DNA from: JBBQBM01 sp038317375
Lineage (GTDB): Bacteria; Patescibacteriota; Saccharimonadia; Saccharimonadales; JAGQMS01
Direction: 5' to 3'
Assembly: GCA_038317375.1 (NCBI GenBank)
Contig: JBBQBM010000012.1
Span: 1 to 14,774, forward strand
Length of the DNA: 14,774 nt
The position numbers were made by a program, and so were the translations under genes. Below are positions 7,856-14,439 of this stretch, in pieces. The notes below the pieces were generated by a model. It was not told where the DNA came from, searched no databases, and saw nothing but the letters and a program-made list of their open reading frames with translations. The first letter of the stretch is position 1. Every line of letters starts with the position of its first letter.

Positions 7856-7890
7856 GTTAACAGTTTACAGTAAACAGTTTACGGTTTACA
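7856..7890 (+). repeat. Five-unit heptamer array between greA and lysS
   Basis: Read on the plus strand, the 46-base greA-lysS gap contains five consecutive 7-base units: GTTAACA, GTTTACA, GTAAACA, GTTTACG, GTTTACA. The third unit makes a short palindrome with its neighbours (GTAAAC-A-GTTTAC). The array ends 5 bases before the lysS start and sits where its ribosome-binding site would be expected. No -10 box or Shine-Dalgarno is obvious around it. Confidence 0.8.
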
Positions 7891-7897
7891 GCCTTAC

Positions 7898-8359
7898 CTA
7901 GGAGATGCTAGAGATTTTATACTCTGAAGATTCTGATGGAGTAGCGATTACGACTTTATCGCCAACTATTTTGCCGATTAATGCCTTACCAATTGGAGAC
8001 TCGTCAGATATCTTGCCGTTCAAAGGGTCTGCTTCGACTGTTCCGACCACTCTAAACTCTTTAGTCTTACTGCCGGACCCTTTTAAAGTGACCTTTGAGC
8101 CTAGTTGAACTTTTCCACCGCTCCTTGGCTTGGAGATGACCGCGGTATTTAAAAGGATGTGCTCAATCTCTACAACCCTTGCCTCGGCTCGTTCTAGCTC
8201 TGATCTTGCTGTTTGATATTCTGCATTTTCACCAAGATCGCCTTGTTCGCGGGCAGTTCGAATTGCTTCAGCTAGATCGCCTTTTTTACTCGTTAGTTTA
8301 GCAAGCTCTTTGTTCAGCTCGCCAATGCCCTCAGTTGTTAGACTATATTGCTTATTCAT
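7898..8359 (-). CDS. greA: Transcription elongation factor GreA
   Basis: GreA enters the RNA polymerase secondary channel and stimulates cleavage of backtracked RNA so that stalled elongation can resume. The 153-residue product is of normal length. The N-terminal coiled coil (about 1-75) carries the tip motif EQGDLGENAEY, with Asp41 and Glu44 matching the acidic residues that place the catalytic magnesium. The C-terminal FKBP-like domain (about 80-153) contains VQLGSKVTLKG, FRVVGTVEADP and SPIGKALIGKIVGDKV. AGGA lies 7 bases before the ATG as Shine-Dalgarno. A promoter-like pair overlaps the end of proS, so greA may be expressed partly on its own. Confidence 0.96.
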   Translation of the reverse strand: MNKQYSLTTEGIGELNKELAKLTSKKGDLAEAIRTAREQGDLGENAEYQTARSELERAEARVVEIEHILLNTAVISKPRSGGKVQLGSKVTLKGSGSKTKEFRVVGTVEADPLNGKISDESPIGKALIGKIVGDKVVIATPSESSEYKISSIS

Positions 8360-8413
8360 AAAATTATCCTAAAAAATTCTTAACTTCTCACCAAAAATAC
8401 CATTATCCGCACG

Positions 8414-8442
8414 ATTATAGCGTTAGTTTATGGATTTGTATA
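8414..8442 (-). promoter_or_regulatory. Promoter for greA, overlapping the end of proS
   Basis: On the minus strand TATACA (8437-8442, 4/6 of the -35 consensus) is followed after 17 bases by TATAAT (8414-8419, perfect -10). The -35 lies in the last proS codons and the -10 just after the proS stop. Predicted transcription starts near 8407, leaving a leader of about 48 bases that includes the AGGA ribosome-binding site. Confidence 0.5.
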
Positions 8443-9685
8443 GCTTATCTACCACTTCTGTAATTTTTACTATACTTACATCTTTCGAAGTACGTTTCTT
8501 CAGTTCTACCGAGGCTTCCGCAAGAGTTTTTTCGCTAACTACTACCCGTGTCGGTATCCCAAGTAGGTCTGCATCGGCAAACTTCTCGCCCGGTCGAACG
8601 TCACGGTCATCATAAAGCACCTCAATACCCTTAGCCATAAGTTCCTCGTAGAGCTTATCTGTTGCTGATCTAACTTCTTCTGATTCGCCGACGCTAGCTA
8701 AATAAACTTGATACGGAGCTATCGACTGCGGCCAGACTAGACCATTTTCGTCGCTAAACTTCTCGGCAATTACTCCCATCACTCTAGTTATGCCGATTCC
8801 GTACGAACCAAGGTAGGCAAATTGTTTCTGGCCGTTCTCATCCGTGAAATTGAATCCCATCTGCTCACTTTTATCTGTCCCAAAATTGAATATATTGCCA
8901 ACTTCACTACAATTTACTTCTACTGGTTTGTCGTGTGCTTCGATTCCAAGTGATTTGAGACTTTCTTCGTTCATAACCTCTTCGTTCACGGCGATTTTTT
9001 TGTCTTTATAGAGGTGTATCTTGTCTTCGCCGGCTTCGCATACTGTTTGAAACTCGTGGCTAAACTTAGTAAATGCACCACCGCTAGCAAAGGTGACGTA
9101 AGTATCCTCCCCGATACCTAAACGATCATAAACTTTTTTATAGGCTTCTATTACAGCGTTGTAGTAGTCGTTGTGTTGATTCTCATCAACGCAGATCGAG
9201 TACATATCTTTCATCACAAATTCACGGCCACGCATGATCCCACTCTTAGCGCGAAGTTCATTGCGGAGCTTTGTTTGGAATTGATAAACACTAACCGGCA
9301 GATCTTTGTAGCTAGATATGTGCTGCTTTAGCATCTCCACAATCGGCTCTTCGTGCGACCAAGCCAATCCAATCTCTGTGTCATCTTTTAATCTAGTCTT
9401 AAACCAAATATCAACTGTTTTGTCGTCCCAACGACCAGTAGTCTCCCACTTTTCGCTAGACTGAAGATTAGTCATAATTAGTTCTTGCGAGGAAACGGCA
9501 TTCATCTCTTCGCGGACAATCTGTTTAATTTTTTCGACCACTTTAAGCCCAAGCGGCAAGTAGGTATAAACTCCGGCCATTTCTTTGTGAATAAAGCCAG
9601 CACGAATTAATAGTTGGGCATTCTTGCTAACCTCGTCGGCAGGAGCTTGTTTGCGTGTTTTTGTGAATAGCTGTGTAGTTTTCAT
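8423..9685 (-). CDS. proS: Prolyl-tRNA synthetase, short form without INS editing domain
   Basis: Charges tRNA-Pro with proline. At 420 residues it is about 150 shorter than the common bacterial enzyme. Class II motif 1 lies around GVYTYLPLG (38-46), motif 2 is QTKLRNELRAKSGIMRGREF with VMKDMYS (137-163), and motif 3 is YLGSYGIGITR (291-301). The anticodon-binding domain covers about 322-420. Between motifs 2 and 3, where the INS domain that clears Ala-tRNA-Pro normally sits, only a short linker (about 223-256) remains, as in alphaproteobacterial and mitochondrial ProRS. A separate YbaK/ProXp-type deacylase elsewhere would be expected if editing is retained. GGAG lies 6 bases before the ATG. 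It follows the CPBP gene by 22 bases. Confidence 0.95.
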   Translation of the reverse strand: MKTTQLFTKTRKQAPADEVSKNAQLLIRAGFIHKEMAGVYTYLPLGLKVVEKIKQIVREEMNAVSSQELIMTNLQSSEKWETTGRWDDKTVDIWFKTRLKDDTEIGLAWSHEEPIVEMLKQHISSYKDLPVSVYQFQTKLRNELRAKSGIMRGREFVMKDMYSICVDENQHNDYYNAVIEAYKKVYDRLGIGEDTYVTFASGGAFTKFSHEFQTVCEAGEDKIHLYKDKKIAVNEEVMNEESLKSLGIEAHDKPVEVNCSEVGNIFNFGTDKSEQMGFNFTDENGQKQFAYLGSYGIGITRVMGVIAEKFSDENGLVWPQSIAPYQVYLASVGESEEVRSATDKLYEELMAKGIEVLYDDRDVRPGEKFADADLLGIPTRVVVSEKTLAEASVELKKRTSKDVSIVKITEVVDKLYKSIN

Positions 9686-9707
9686 TTATATCTCCGTTAT
9701 TTTACGC

Positions 9708-10397
9708 TCAAGAGACGTGAAACACAAAAACTAACAAGAAAGCGACTGCGTTTTTGAAGAAGTGGAGTGCGATAGACGGCCAAAGCGAGTTTGTTTTCTC
9801 AAGCAGATAAATTAGCATAAGCGACAGAACGAATGTATCGGTTGCTACGTTCCACTGCCCGTGTGCCGCCCCAAAAAGCAGGCTAATAATTATTGCTGCG
9901 GCGATTTTGCCAAACGGCTTCTTGAAAGTCCGATACAGTAACCCACGAAAAAGCACTTCTTCGCAAAGTGGCGGCAAAATAACTAAAGCTAAAAATATAA
10001 GCAGTAGCTGCCAAGGGCTATTCGATTCTAGTCCGAAATCCTGCTTTTGTTGCAAGTCTACGTTTGGCAACAATCCTACGGCTGCTTGTGCAACCCTCGA
10101 CATGATCATATAGACAACATAATATAACGGTGTGTATAGAATTTGTTTAGGTACAAACTTACCCAGAAAGTCTTTAAAATTGATCCTTTTTGAACGTAAA
10201 AATACAACGACTGTTATAAGCAGAATTACAGAGCTAACAGCGTACAATACGCTGTTAGTAGTGGTCGTTTCGTTTGCGATAAAGTTCGCAAATAAACCGA
10301 TCACAACAATTGAAGCATAATTGGCAAAGGCTCCAAGCAGTAGAGCCGACCACCACCGTATTGAGCCCAAAGATGCACTAGAAGAATCGTCTGACAT
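9708..10397 (-). CDS. CPBP family intramembrane glutamic protease (CAAX protease-like)
   Basis: A 229-residue multi-pass membrane protein of the CPBP/Abi family, related to Rce1 CAAX proteases. Several hydrophobic segments are visible (roughly 18-40, 50-68, 87-110, 130-145, 165-178, 185-200, 208-226 from the ATG at 10397). The family motifs are EEVLFRG (EExxxR, Glu146, Glu147, Arg151), FGAAH (His179) and HFFKN (HxxxN, His212, Asn216), so the active site looks complete. Substrates are unknown; bacterial relatives act in bacteriocin immunity, peptide maturation or membrane protein turnover. ATG 10397 is preferred over the in-frame TTG at 10400; either start lies inside the end of rseP, giving an overlap of about 20 bases and likely coupling. 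Confidence 0.88.
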   Translation of the reverse strand: MSDDSSSASLGSIRWWSALLLGAFANYASIVVIGLFANFIANETTTTNSVLYAVSSVILLITVVVFLRSKRINFKDFLGKFVPKQILYTPLYYVVYMIMSRVAQAAVGLLPNVDLQQKQDFGLESNSPWQLLLIFLALVILPPLCEEVLFRGLLYRTFKKPFGKIAAAIIISLLFGAAHGQWNVATDTFVLSLMLIYLLEKTNSLWPSIALHFFKNAVAFLLVFVFHVS

Positions 10398-11541
10398 CAA
10401 CGAAGGTTATTAATACGAATAAAATCATCAGCGCTGCAAAGCCCGTCCCATGGATCCGTTCTTCCATCTTAGGAGTAAGTGGCCTCTTAAGCTTGCGAAA
10501 TAACAATGTAACGAAGAGCCGACCACCGTCGAGTGCTGGTATCGGCAAGATATTCATAATAGCCAGCGTGAGCGACAAGAGCGCTACTATCAGCAGAACA
10601 TAGCGGAACCCAAGCGAACTGCCGTCTTTCAAGACAAAGAATATACCGACAGGTCCAGATACGTTTTGGCTGGCTTCGTGCGCGTTGCCAATAACTAGGT
10701 TCTTAACAGCGCTGCCTAAACCTTGTAATGTCACTTTAGAAAATTGATAAGTAAGCCCAGCCGCGACGATTGGTGCCGACCAGGTCGAACGGGCAATGAC
10801 ATATTCGTAAGGCACGACTCCTAGATAGCCCTTGGGTGTATCGGTGCCTTTACTGGAGTTTACCTCTTCGCTAGAGCGTAGGGTCGCATATACAGTTTTC
10901 GCCATCCCGTTACCCCCGATAACTTCAAATCTAATTTCTTTACCGGCATTAGCTTTCGTAAAACCACTCAATGACTTTTCGTCTTGAAATCTCGTAAATG
11001 AATAGTCACAATTGTCTCGCAATTCGCAACTAACGGGTGCCGCTTTTATTATCTTATCGCGAACTTCAAGCCCCGCACTGTCGGCGGGCGACTTAGGTTC
11101 GACGTACGACACGAACAAGCTACTAGAGGTCTCGTGGCTGTCACTGGCGATCTTAAACTGCTCTTGCCCGCCGGGTAGCGGTAGTTGCGGAATACCGATA
11201 ATGCAAAGTACTAGCAGCATAAACCAAGCAATTGCGAAGTTCATGCCGACTCCAGCCAGCATAATCTTTATCTTGGTCTTCATTCGGGCTGCGCCGTAAC
11301 TACCTGGCGTGCTATCACTGTCGTGCTCGCCCTTTAAGCGCACGAAGCCACCTAGAGGCAACAGGTTTAAGGTGTACTTAGTTCTATGATTCTTAAAATG
11401 CTTGGAAAATAACGTCGGTGGAAAGCCAATACCAAATTCCTCAACCTCTACTCCACCTCGTCTGGCTGCTATAAAATGACCAAACTCATGCAGTACTACT
11501 AGTAACAAGAATAGTACTAAACCTAATATTATTAATCCCAT
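10378..11541 (-). CDS. rseP: Site-2 intramembrane zinc metalloprotease, RseP/RasP family
   Basis: This protease cuts membrane-embedded substrates such as anti-sigma factors and leftover signal peptides. The 387-residue product starts with a transmembrane helix carrying HEFGH (His18, Glu19, His22), then the GFVRLKGE element (65-72), a second hydrophobic segment (95-120) and a single PDZ domain (about 143-222). The conserved NILPIPALDGG (330-340, third zinc ligand Asp338) and a final helix (366-383) follow. Cys172 and Cys178 in the PDZ region could form a disulfide if it faces outside; this is a guess. It sits in the usual rseP place between uppS and proS, but without cdsA and dxr. The start lacks a Shine-Dalgarno and has TATACT 8 bases upstream. 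Confidence 0.95.
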   Translation of the reverse strand: MGLIILGLVLFLLLVVLHEFGHFIAARRGGVEVEEFGIGFPPTLFSKHFKNHRTKYTLNLLPLGGFVRLKGEHDSDSTPGSYGAARMKTKIKIMLAGVGMNFAIAWFMLLVLCIIGIPQLPLPGGQEQFKIASDSHETSSSLFVSYVEPKSPADSAGLEVRDKIIKAAPVSCELRDNCDYSFTRFQDEKSLSGFTKANAGKEIRFEVIGGNGMAKTVYATLRSSEEVNSSKGTDTPKGYLGVVPYEYVIARSTWSAPIVAAGLTYQFSKVTLQGLGSAVKNLVIGNAHEASQNVSGPVGIFFVLKDGSSLGFRYVLLIVALLSLTLAIMNILPIPALDGGRLFVTLLFRKLKRPLTPKMEERIHGTGFAALMILFVLITFVDVRRFF

Positions 11542-11549
11542 TAGTGTCT

Positions 11550-11555
11550 AGTATA
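11550..11555 (-). promoter_or_regulatory. Possible -10 box immediately before rseP
   Basis: TATACT (5/6 match) on the minus strand ends 8 bases before the rseP ATG, which lacks a Shine-Dalgarno. The matching -35 position (GAGGCA, 11573-11578) is only 3/6. If used, the transcript would have a leader of one or two bases. The 103-base gap 11542-11644 also contains TATAAA further upstream, without a good -35, and no gene. Confidence 0.32.
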
Positions 11556-11644
11556 TAGGACAATTGCGCTTGTGCCTCAGATTCAATTTATACAAGGTGA
11601 CGCACTGGCAAAGTCAGAGTCTTCACTTAAAAAGCGTTAGAGTC

Positions 11645-12343
11645 CTACTTGCCTAAACGACGATTACGCTTAGAGTACTCTTCGAGAACATTATCGAGGT
11701 CTTTGGTGTTAAACGCGGGCCAGTGTTTTTTGACAAACATAAACTCGGAATAAGCCAGACGCCATAGCAAGAAATTACTAATCCGGTATTCGTTAGATGT
11801 TCGTACCATCAAATCAACAGACGGCACTTCAGGGTGATACAGGTTCTCTTCTATGTCTTTATCAGTGATTTTGCTTGCTGCTTTCCCAGAGTCAATGATC
11901 TTCTTTGTAGCGTCTACAATCTCTTGTTTTCCGCCATAATTGAAGCAAACGCAGAGTGTGCCATAGGTATTATTTTTGGTTAGTTCCTCGGCTTCAGCTA
12001 TAGCTGTAAGGTGTTTTTGGCTCAATTTGTCTTTTATTCCGAACCAGCAAATTCGAATACCTTTTTTATGCACTTTCTTCAAATCAGTTGTAAAAATTTT
12101 CAAGGCAAGATCCATTAAATAGTCGACTTCTTCGCGAGTCCGTGACCAATTCTCGGTTGAGAAGATAAAACCCGAGACATACTTTACTCCGCGCTCAAAA
12201 GAGGCATCTACCATCTTAATGAAAGTCTTATAACCTTTTTGATGGCCCAAAAGCGTCGGTAGCCCACGTGACTTCGCCCAACGGCGATTTCCGTCTAGAA
12301 TGAATGCTAAGTGATTAGGGGCGGTTTCGGGCATTGTAGCCAT
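11645..12343 (-). CDS. uppS: Isoprenyl (undecaprenyl) diphosphate synthase
   Basis: A cis-prenyltransferase that extends farnesyl diphosphate with isopentenyl diphosphate to the C55 lipid carrier used for peptidoglycan and surface glycan synthesis. The 232-residue product has HLAFILDGNRRWAK with catalytic Asp17, GHQKG (His34), FSTENW (61-66), FNYGG (134-138) and RTSNEYRISNFLLW (from 181), followed by YSEFMF. The usual RTSGE reads RTSNE here, a small change next to the diphosphate-binding arginines. AAGG (12351-12354) lies 7 bases before the ATG at 12343. A second ATG, three codons in, would follow TATAAT (12345-12350) by 10 bases. The gene follows frr by 9 bases, and its usual partner cdsA is absent. 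Confidence 0.95.
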   Translation of the reverse strand: MATMPETAPNHLAFILDGNRRWAKSRGLPTLLGHQKGYKTFIKMVDASFERGVKYVSGFIFSTENWSRTREEVDYLMDLALKIFTTDLKKVHKKGIRICWFGIKDKLSQKHLTAIAEAEELTKNNTYGTLCVCFNYGGKQEIVDATKKIIDSGKAASKITDKDIEENLYHPEVPSVDLMVRTSNEYRISNFLLWRLAYSEFMFVKKHWPAFNTKDLDNVLEEYSKRNRRLGK

Positions 12344-12352
12344 AATTATACC

Positions 12353-12913
12353 TTACAGAGTTAGAATTTCTTTTTCTTTTGCATCAAGAACGGCCTCGAC
12401 CTTGACCTTCATTTCGCCAATTGCGTCGTCAACTTGTTTTTCTAAACGATGTTCGTCGTCTTGGCTAATCTGCTTATCGGTAGTAGCTTTTTTAGCGTCC
12501 TTCAAGGCCTCGTGCCTGGCACTCCTCATTCGTACCATGCATTCCTCGCTTTTGTCGGAGAGTTGCTTAACAATTTGTTGGCGTCTCTCAGTTGTTAGGG
12601 CCGGAATTTGGATACGAATTACTCGCCCGTCATCTACGGGGTTTAGCCCCAAAGACTGGTCGTCTCGTATAGCACTAGCGACGGCCTGTAAGTTACCGGC
12701 GTCGAAAGGTGTAATTTGTAGTAGCTGTGCCTCAGGTGCAGAAACCGTCCCGACAGCCACCAAGGGCATCTCGGCTCCATAGGCCGTCACCATTATGCCG
12801 TCGAGCATGCTCGGGTGTGCACGCCCAGTTCGGATCTTTTTTAGCTCTTCTTCGAGTCGCGCAAGCGCGGCTCCAAACTCATTTTTTGCTTTTGCGAGTA
12901 TGTCGTTTGTCAT
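12353..12913 (-). CDS. frr: Ribosome recycling factor
   Basis: RRF, with EF-G, splits the post-termination ribosome into subunits. The 186-residue length matches the family. The sequence starts with the first long helix (LAKAKNEFGAALARLEEELKKIRTGRA in outline, residues about 6-32), has the RTGRAHPSMLDGI signature, the beta-rich domain II with APEAQLLQITPFD and IRIQIPALTTERR, and ends with the two long C-terminal helices. It sits downstream of tsf, but the pyrH gene that normally separates them is missing; only 43 bases lie between. The ATG has no Shine-Dalgarno and follows TATACT by exactly 6 bases, so a start at the A of ATG is possible. Confidence 0.97.
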   Translation of the reverse strand: MTNDILAKAKNEFGAALARLEEELKKIRTGRAHPSMLDGIMVTAYGAEMPLVAVGTVSAPEAQLLQITPFDAGNLQAVASAIRDDQSLGLNPVDDGRVIRIQIPALTTERRQQIVKQLSDKSEECMVRMRSARHEALKDAKKATTDKQISQDDEHRLEKQVDDAIGEMKVKVEAVLDAKEKEILTL

Positions 12914-12919
12914 AGAGTC

Positions 12920-12925
12920 AGTATA
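12920..12925 (-). promoter_or_regulatory. Possible leaderless -10 box for frr
   Basis: TATACT on the minus strand lies exactly 6 bases before the frr ATG, the spacing expected when RNA synthesis begins at the A of the start codon. No good -35 is found (best 3/6). No Shine-Dalgarno precedes this ATG. frr could alternatively be read only from the rpsB-tsf transcript. Confidence 0.38.
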
Positions 12926-12956
12926 TAGTTTTTGGCTTTCAGTTGGTAGCTTAAAA

Positions 12957-13547
12957 CTAGTTAACTTCGCCTAGAGCTAGGCGTTCAAAACGGCGAATAA
13001 CAATATTCTCGCCTAGTTTTGCGATGTGCTCTTTCAAATAATCCTCGACTGACTGATCGGGGTTTTTGATGAACGGCTGGTCGAGCAAACACTTCTCGGA
13101 AAAATGCTTTTTGAGCATCCCTGAGACTATTCCATCGATCATTTTTTCGGGCTTGCCATCTGCTTTAGCTTTTTCAGTAAATTCGGCTTCAACCTTCTTC
13201 TTATCAGCGTCATTTATATCGCCGTCAGATACAAATTCTGGGTTACTGGCCGCGATGTGCATAGCAATGTCTTTTGCAAAATTAGTAAATAATTCGTTTC
13301 GCGCGACAAAATCAGTTTCGCAGTTAACCTCAACTACCACGCCGATGCGATTGTCATGATTGTACGTCCAGACAACTCCGCTGCGAGCTTCGCGTTCACC
13401 ACGCTTGTCGGCTTTAGTTAGGCCTTTTTTGCGCATGGCCGCTAGTGCTGTGTCGAAATCACCTTTAGCTTCGACTAGCGCCTGCTTGGCGTCCGTTAGG
13501 CCAACGCCCGTTAGGTCTTTTAGTCTTTTGATTGTTTCAATATCCAT
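12957..13547 (-). CDS. tsf: Elongation factor Ts, short form
   Basis: EF-Ts exchanges GDP for GTP on EF-Tu. The product has 196 residues, similar to the short Thermus-type EF-Ts and much shorter than the 283-residue E. coli protein. The N-terminal UBA-like domain (about 3-40, LKDLTGVGLTDAKQALVEA) binds EF-Tu, and the core holds the hallmark NCETDFVARN (75-84) with the Asp-Phe pair that disturbs the EF-Tu magnesium site. The middle (about 106-130) is Lys/Glu/Asp-rich, followed by a C-terminal module ending IVIRRFERLALGE. AGGGG (13556-13560) lies 8 bases before the ATG. It follows rpsB by 15 bases and is surely co-transcribed with it. Confidence 0.97.
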   Translation of the reverse strand: MDIETIKRLKDLTGVGLTDAKQALVEAKGDFDTALAAMRKKGLTKADKRGEREARSGVVWTYNHDNRIGVVVEVNCETDFVARNELFTNFAKDIAMHIAASNPEFVSDGDINDADKKKVEAEFTEKAKADGKPEKMIDGIVSGMLKKHFSEKCLLDQPFIKNPDQSVEDYLKEHIAKLGENIVIRRFERLALGEVN

Positions 13548-13562
13548 GTCTATATCCCCTAT

Positions 13563-14285
13563 TTAGGCTTTTACTTCAACAACCGGAGCTTTGCGCTTAG
13601 CAACACCACGAGTCACTGCCGCTCCGACATAATCACAAACTAGTTGAATGGTCTTAATAGCATCGTCGTTGCAAGGAACGGGGTACGTTATTAGTCTAGG
13701 GTCGGTATTAGTATCGACTAACGCAACAGTCGGTATGTTTAGTTTGCGCGCTTCTTTAACGGCGTTTAATTCTTCCTGAATATCAACAATAAAGACGACC
13801 CCAGGTAGCTTTGGCATGTCTTTGATGCCGCCGAACTTAATGTTCATAGCATCGATCTCTTCTTGGTAGCGTTGAACTTCAAGTTTGTTATATTTATTGG
13901 CTAGTTCGCCGCTCGCCATCTTATTCTCGAGATCAACCAAGTGCTTAATCCGCTCGGATGTGGTGTTTTGGTTAGTTAACATCCCGCCGAGCCAACGCTC
14001 AATGACGTACGGCATGTTCAGCTTAAGCGCCAGAGTCTTGACGATGTCACGACCCTGTCGTTTGGTGCTAACAAGCAAGATCTGCTTGCCGCTAGCTACT
14101 GTTTCTTCGATAAAAGCTAGGGCTGTTTCGAGCGCCTTAACCGTCTCGGCTAGGTCAATTATGTAGTTGTCGCCACGTCGGCCATGAATATATGGCTTCA
14201 TCGCTGGGTGCCAGCTACTCGTTTTGTGCCCAAAGTGCGCACCGGCCTCTAATAGTTCCTTAATATCTACAGATTTATCTGCCAT
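13563..14285 (-). CDS. rpsB: 30S ribosomal protein S2
   Basis: S2 (uS2) is a late-assembling small-subunit protein at the head-body junction, near S1 and the mRNA exit. The 240-residue product shows AGAHFGHKTSSWHPAMKPYI near the N-terminus (14-33), the helical hairpin insertion (about 105-150), ERWLGGMLTNQNT (95-107), LPGVVFIVDI (164-173) and the DTNTDPRLITYPVPCNDDA block (191-209), all standard. The C-terminal tail is short and basic. AAGGAAGG lies 10 bases before the ATG. It heads the minus-strand gene series and has a leader of roughly 100 bases with possible secondary structure. In E. coli, S2 represses its own rpsB-tsf message; whether that occurs here is unknown. Confidence 0.98.
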   Translation of the reverse strand: MADKSVDIKELLEAGAHFGHKTSSWHPAMKPYIHGRRGDNYIIDLAETVKALETALAFIEETVASGKQILLVSTKRQGRDIVKTLALKLNMPYVIERWLGGMLTNQNTTSERIKHLVDLENKMASGELANKYNKLEVQRYQEEIDAMNIKFGGIKDMPKLPGVVFIVDIQEELNAVKEARKLNIPTVALVDTNTDPRLITYPVPCNDDAIKTIQLVCDYVGAAVTRGVAKRKAPVVEVKA

Positions 14286-14290
14286 TTTCT

Positions 14291-14359
14291 AAAATCCTTC
14301 CTTTATTGGTCCCCGGGTTGCCCGTTGCGTCCTATCGAGGTGCGCATTAGGAGGATTTT
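14291..14359 (-). promoter_or_regulatory. Leader of rpsB with inverted repeat covering the ribosome-binding site
   Basis: On the minus strand AAAATCCT (14352-14359) is perfectly complementary to AGGATTTT (14291-14298), which contains part of the AAGGAAGG Shine-Dalgarno (14296-14303) of rpsB. Pairing would mask the ribosome-binding site. Between the arms lies a short GC-rich CGGG-CAA-CCCG hairpin. The 154-base rpmE-rpsB gap is the longest gene-free stretch in the window. Confidence 0.4.
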
Positions 14360-14374
14360 CCCAGAACCTACTTC

Positions 14375-14397
14375 GTTAATACTGTAGAGATATTAAC
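14375..14397. promoter_or_regulatory. Operator-like dyad in the rpmE-rpsB divergent promoter region
   Basis: GTTAATA (14375-14381) and TATTAAC (14391-14397) form a perfect 7-bp inverted repeat with a 9-base spacer. It overlaps the predicted rpsB -10 and start point and ends 3 bases before the rpmE -35, a position suited to a repressor or activator. It could also be chance in AT-rich promoter DNA. Confidence 0.4.
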
Positions 14398-14418
14398 AGA
14401 TTGACATATCTGGCGCAA
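14390..14418 (-). promoter_or_regulatory. Probable promoter for the rpsB-tsf operon
   Basis: On the minus strand TTGCGC (14413-14418) and TAATAT (14390-14395) are separated by 17 bases; the -10 (4/6) is preceded by TG one base upstream, making it extended. Transcription would start near 14383, giving a leader of about 98 bases. It interleaves with the stronger divergent rpmE promoter, whose -35 falls in its spacer. Confidence 0.42.
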
Positions 14419-14429
14419 TAGGCTATATT
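14401..14429 (+). promoter_or_regulatory. Strong sigma-70-type promoter for rpmE
   Basis: The plus strand has a perfect -35 TTGACA (14401-14406), an ideal 17-base spacer and TATATT (14424-14429, 5/6) as -10. The start codon at 14440 is only 10 bases past the -10, so the expected start point (about 14435-14436) leaves a leader of 4-5 bases with no Shine-Dalgarno. This is the best-formed promoter in the window. Confidence 0.75.
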
Positions 14430-14439
14430 TTGTAGACTT

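Noticed and set aside
7856..7890. Heptamer array read as a CRISPR or mobile-element end
   Set aside because: Units are 7 bases without spacers and no cas, transposase or target-site duplication is nearby.
2959..10400. UGA recoded to Gly or Trp
   Set aside because: serS, msrA and the CPBP gene end naturally at TGA with family-typical lengths, and no conserved domain needs TGA read-through.
11012..11299. 95-codon plus-strand frame antisense to rseP
   Set aside because: Overlaps the conserved RseP frame, has no ribosome-binding site and no recognisable domain.
11542..11644. Possible intrinsic terminator between uppS and rseP
   Set aside because: Only a weak interrupted stem (ACAA/TTGT) and a direct repeat of AGAGTC are present; no GC-rich stem followed by a T-run.
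12402..12782. 126-codon plus-strand frame antisense to frr
   Set aside because: Low-complexity Ser/Leu/Cys composition; the opposite strand encodes a full-length RRF.
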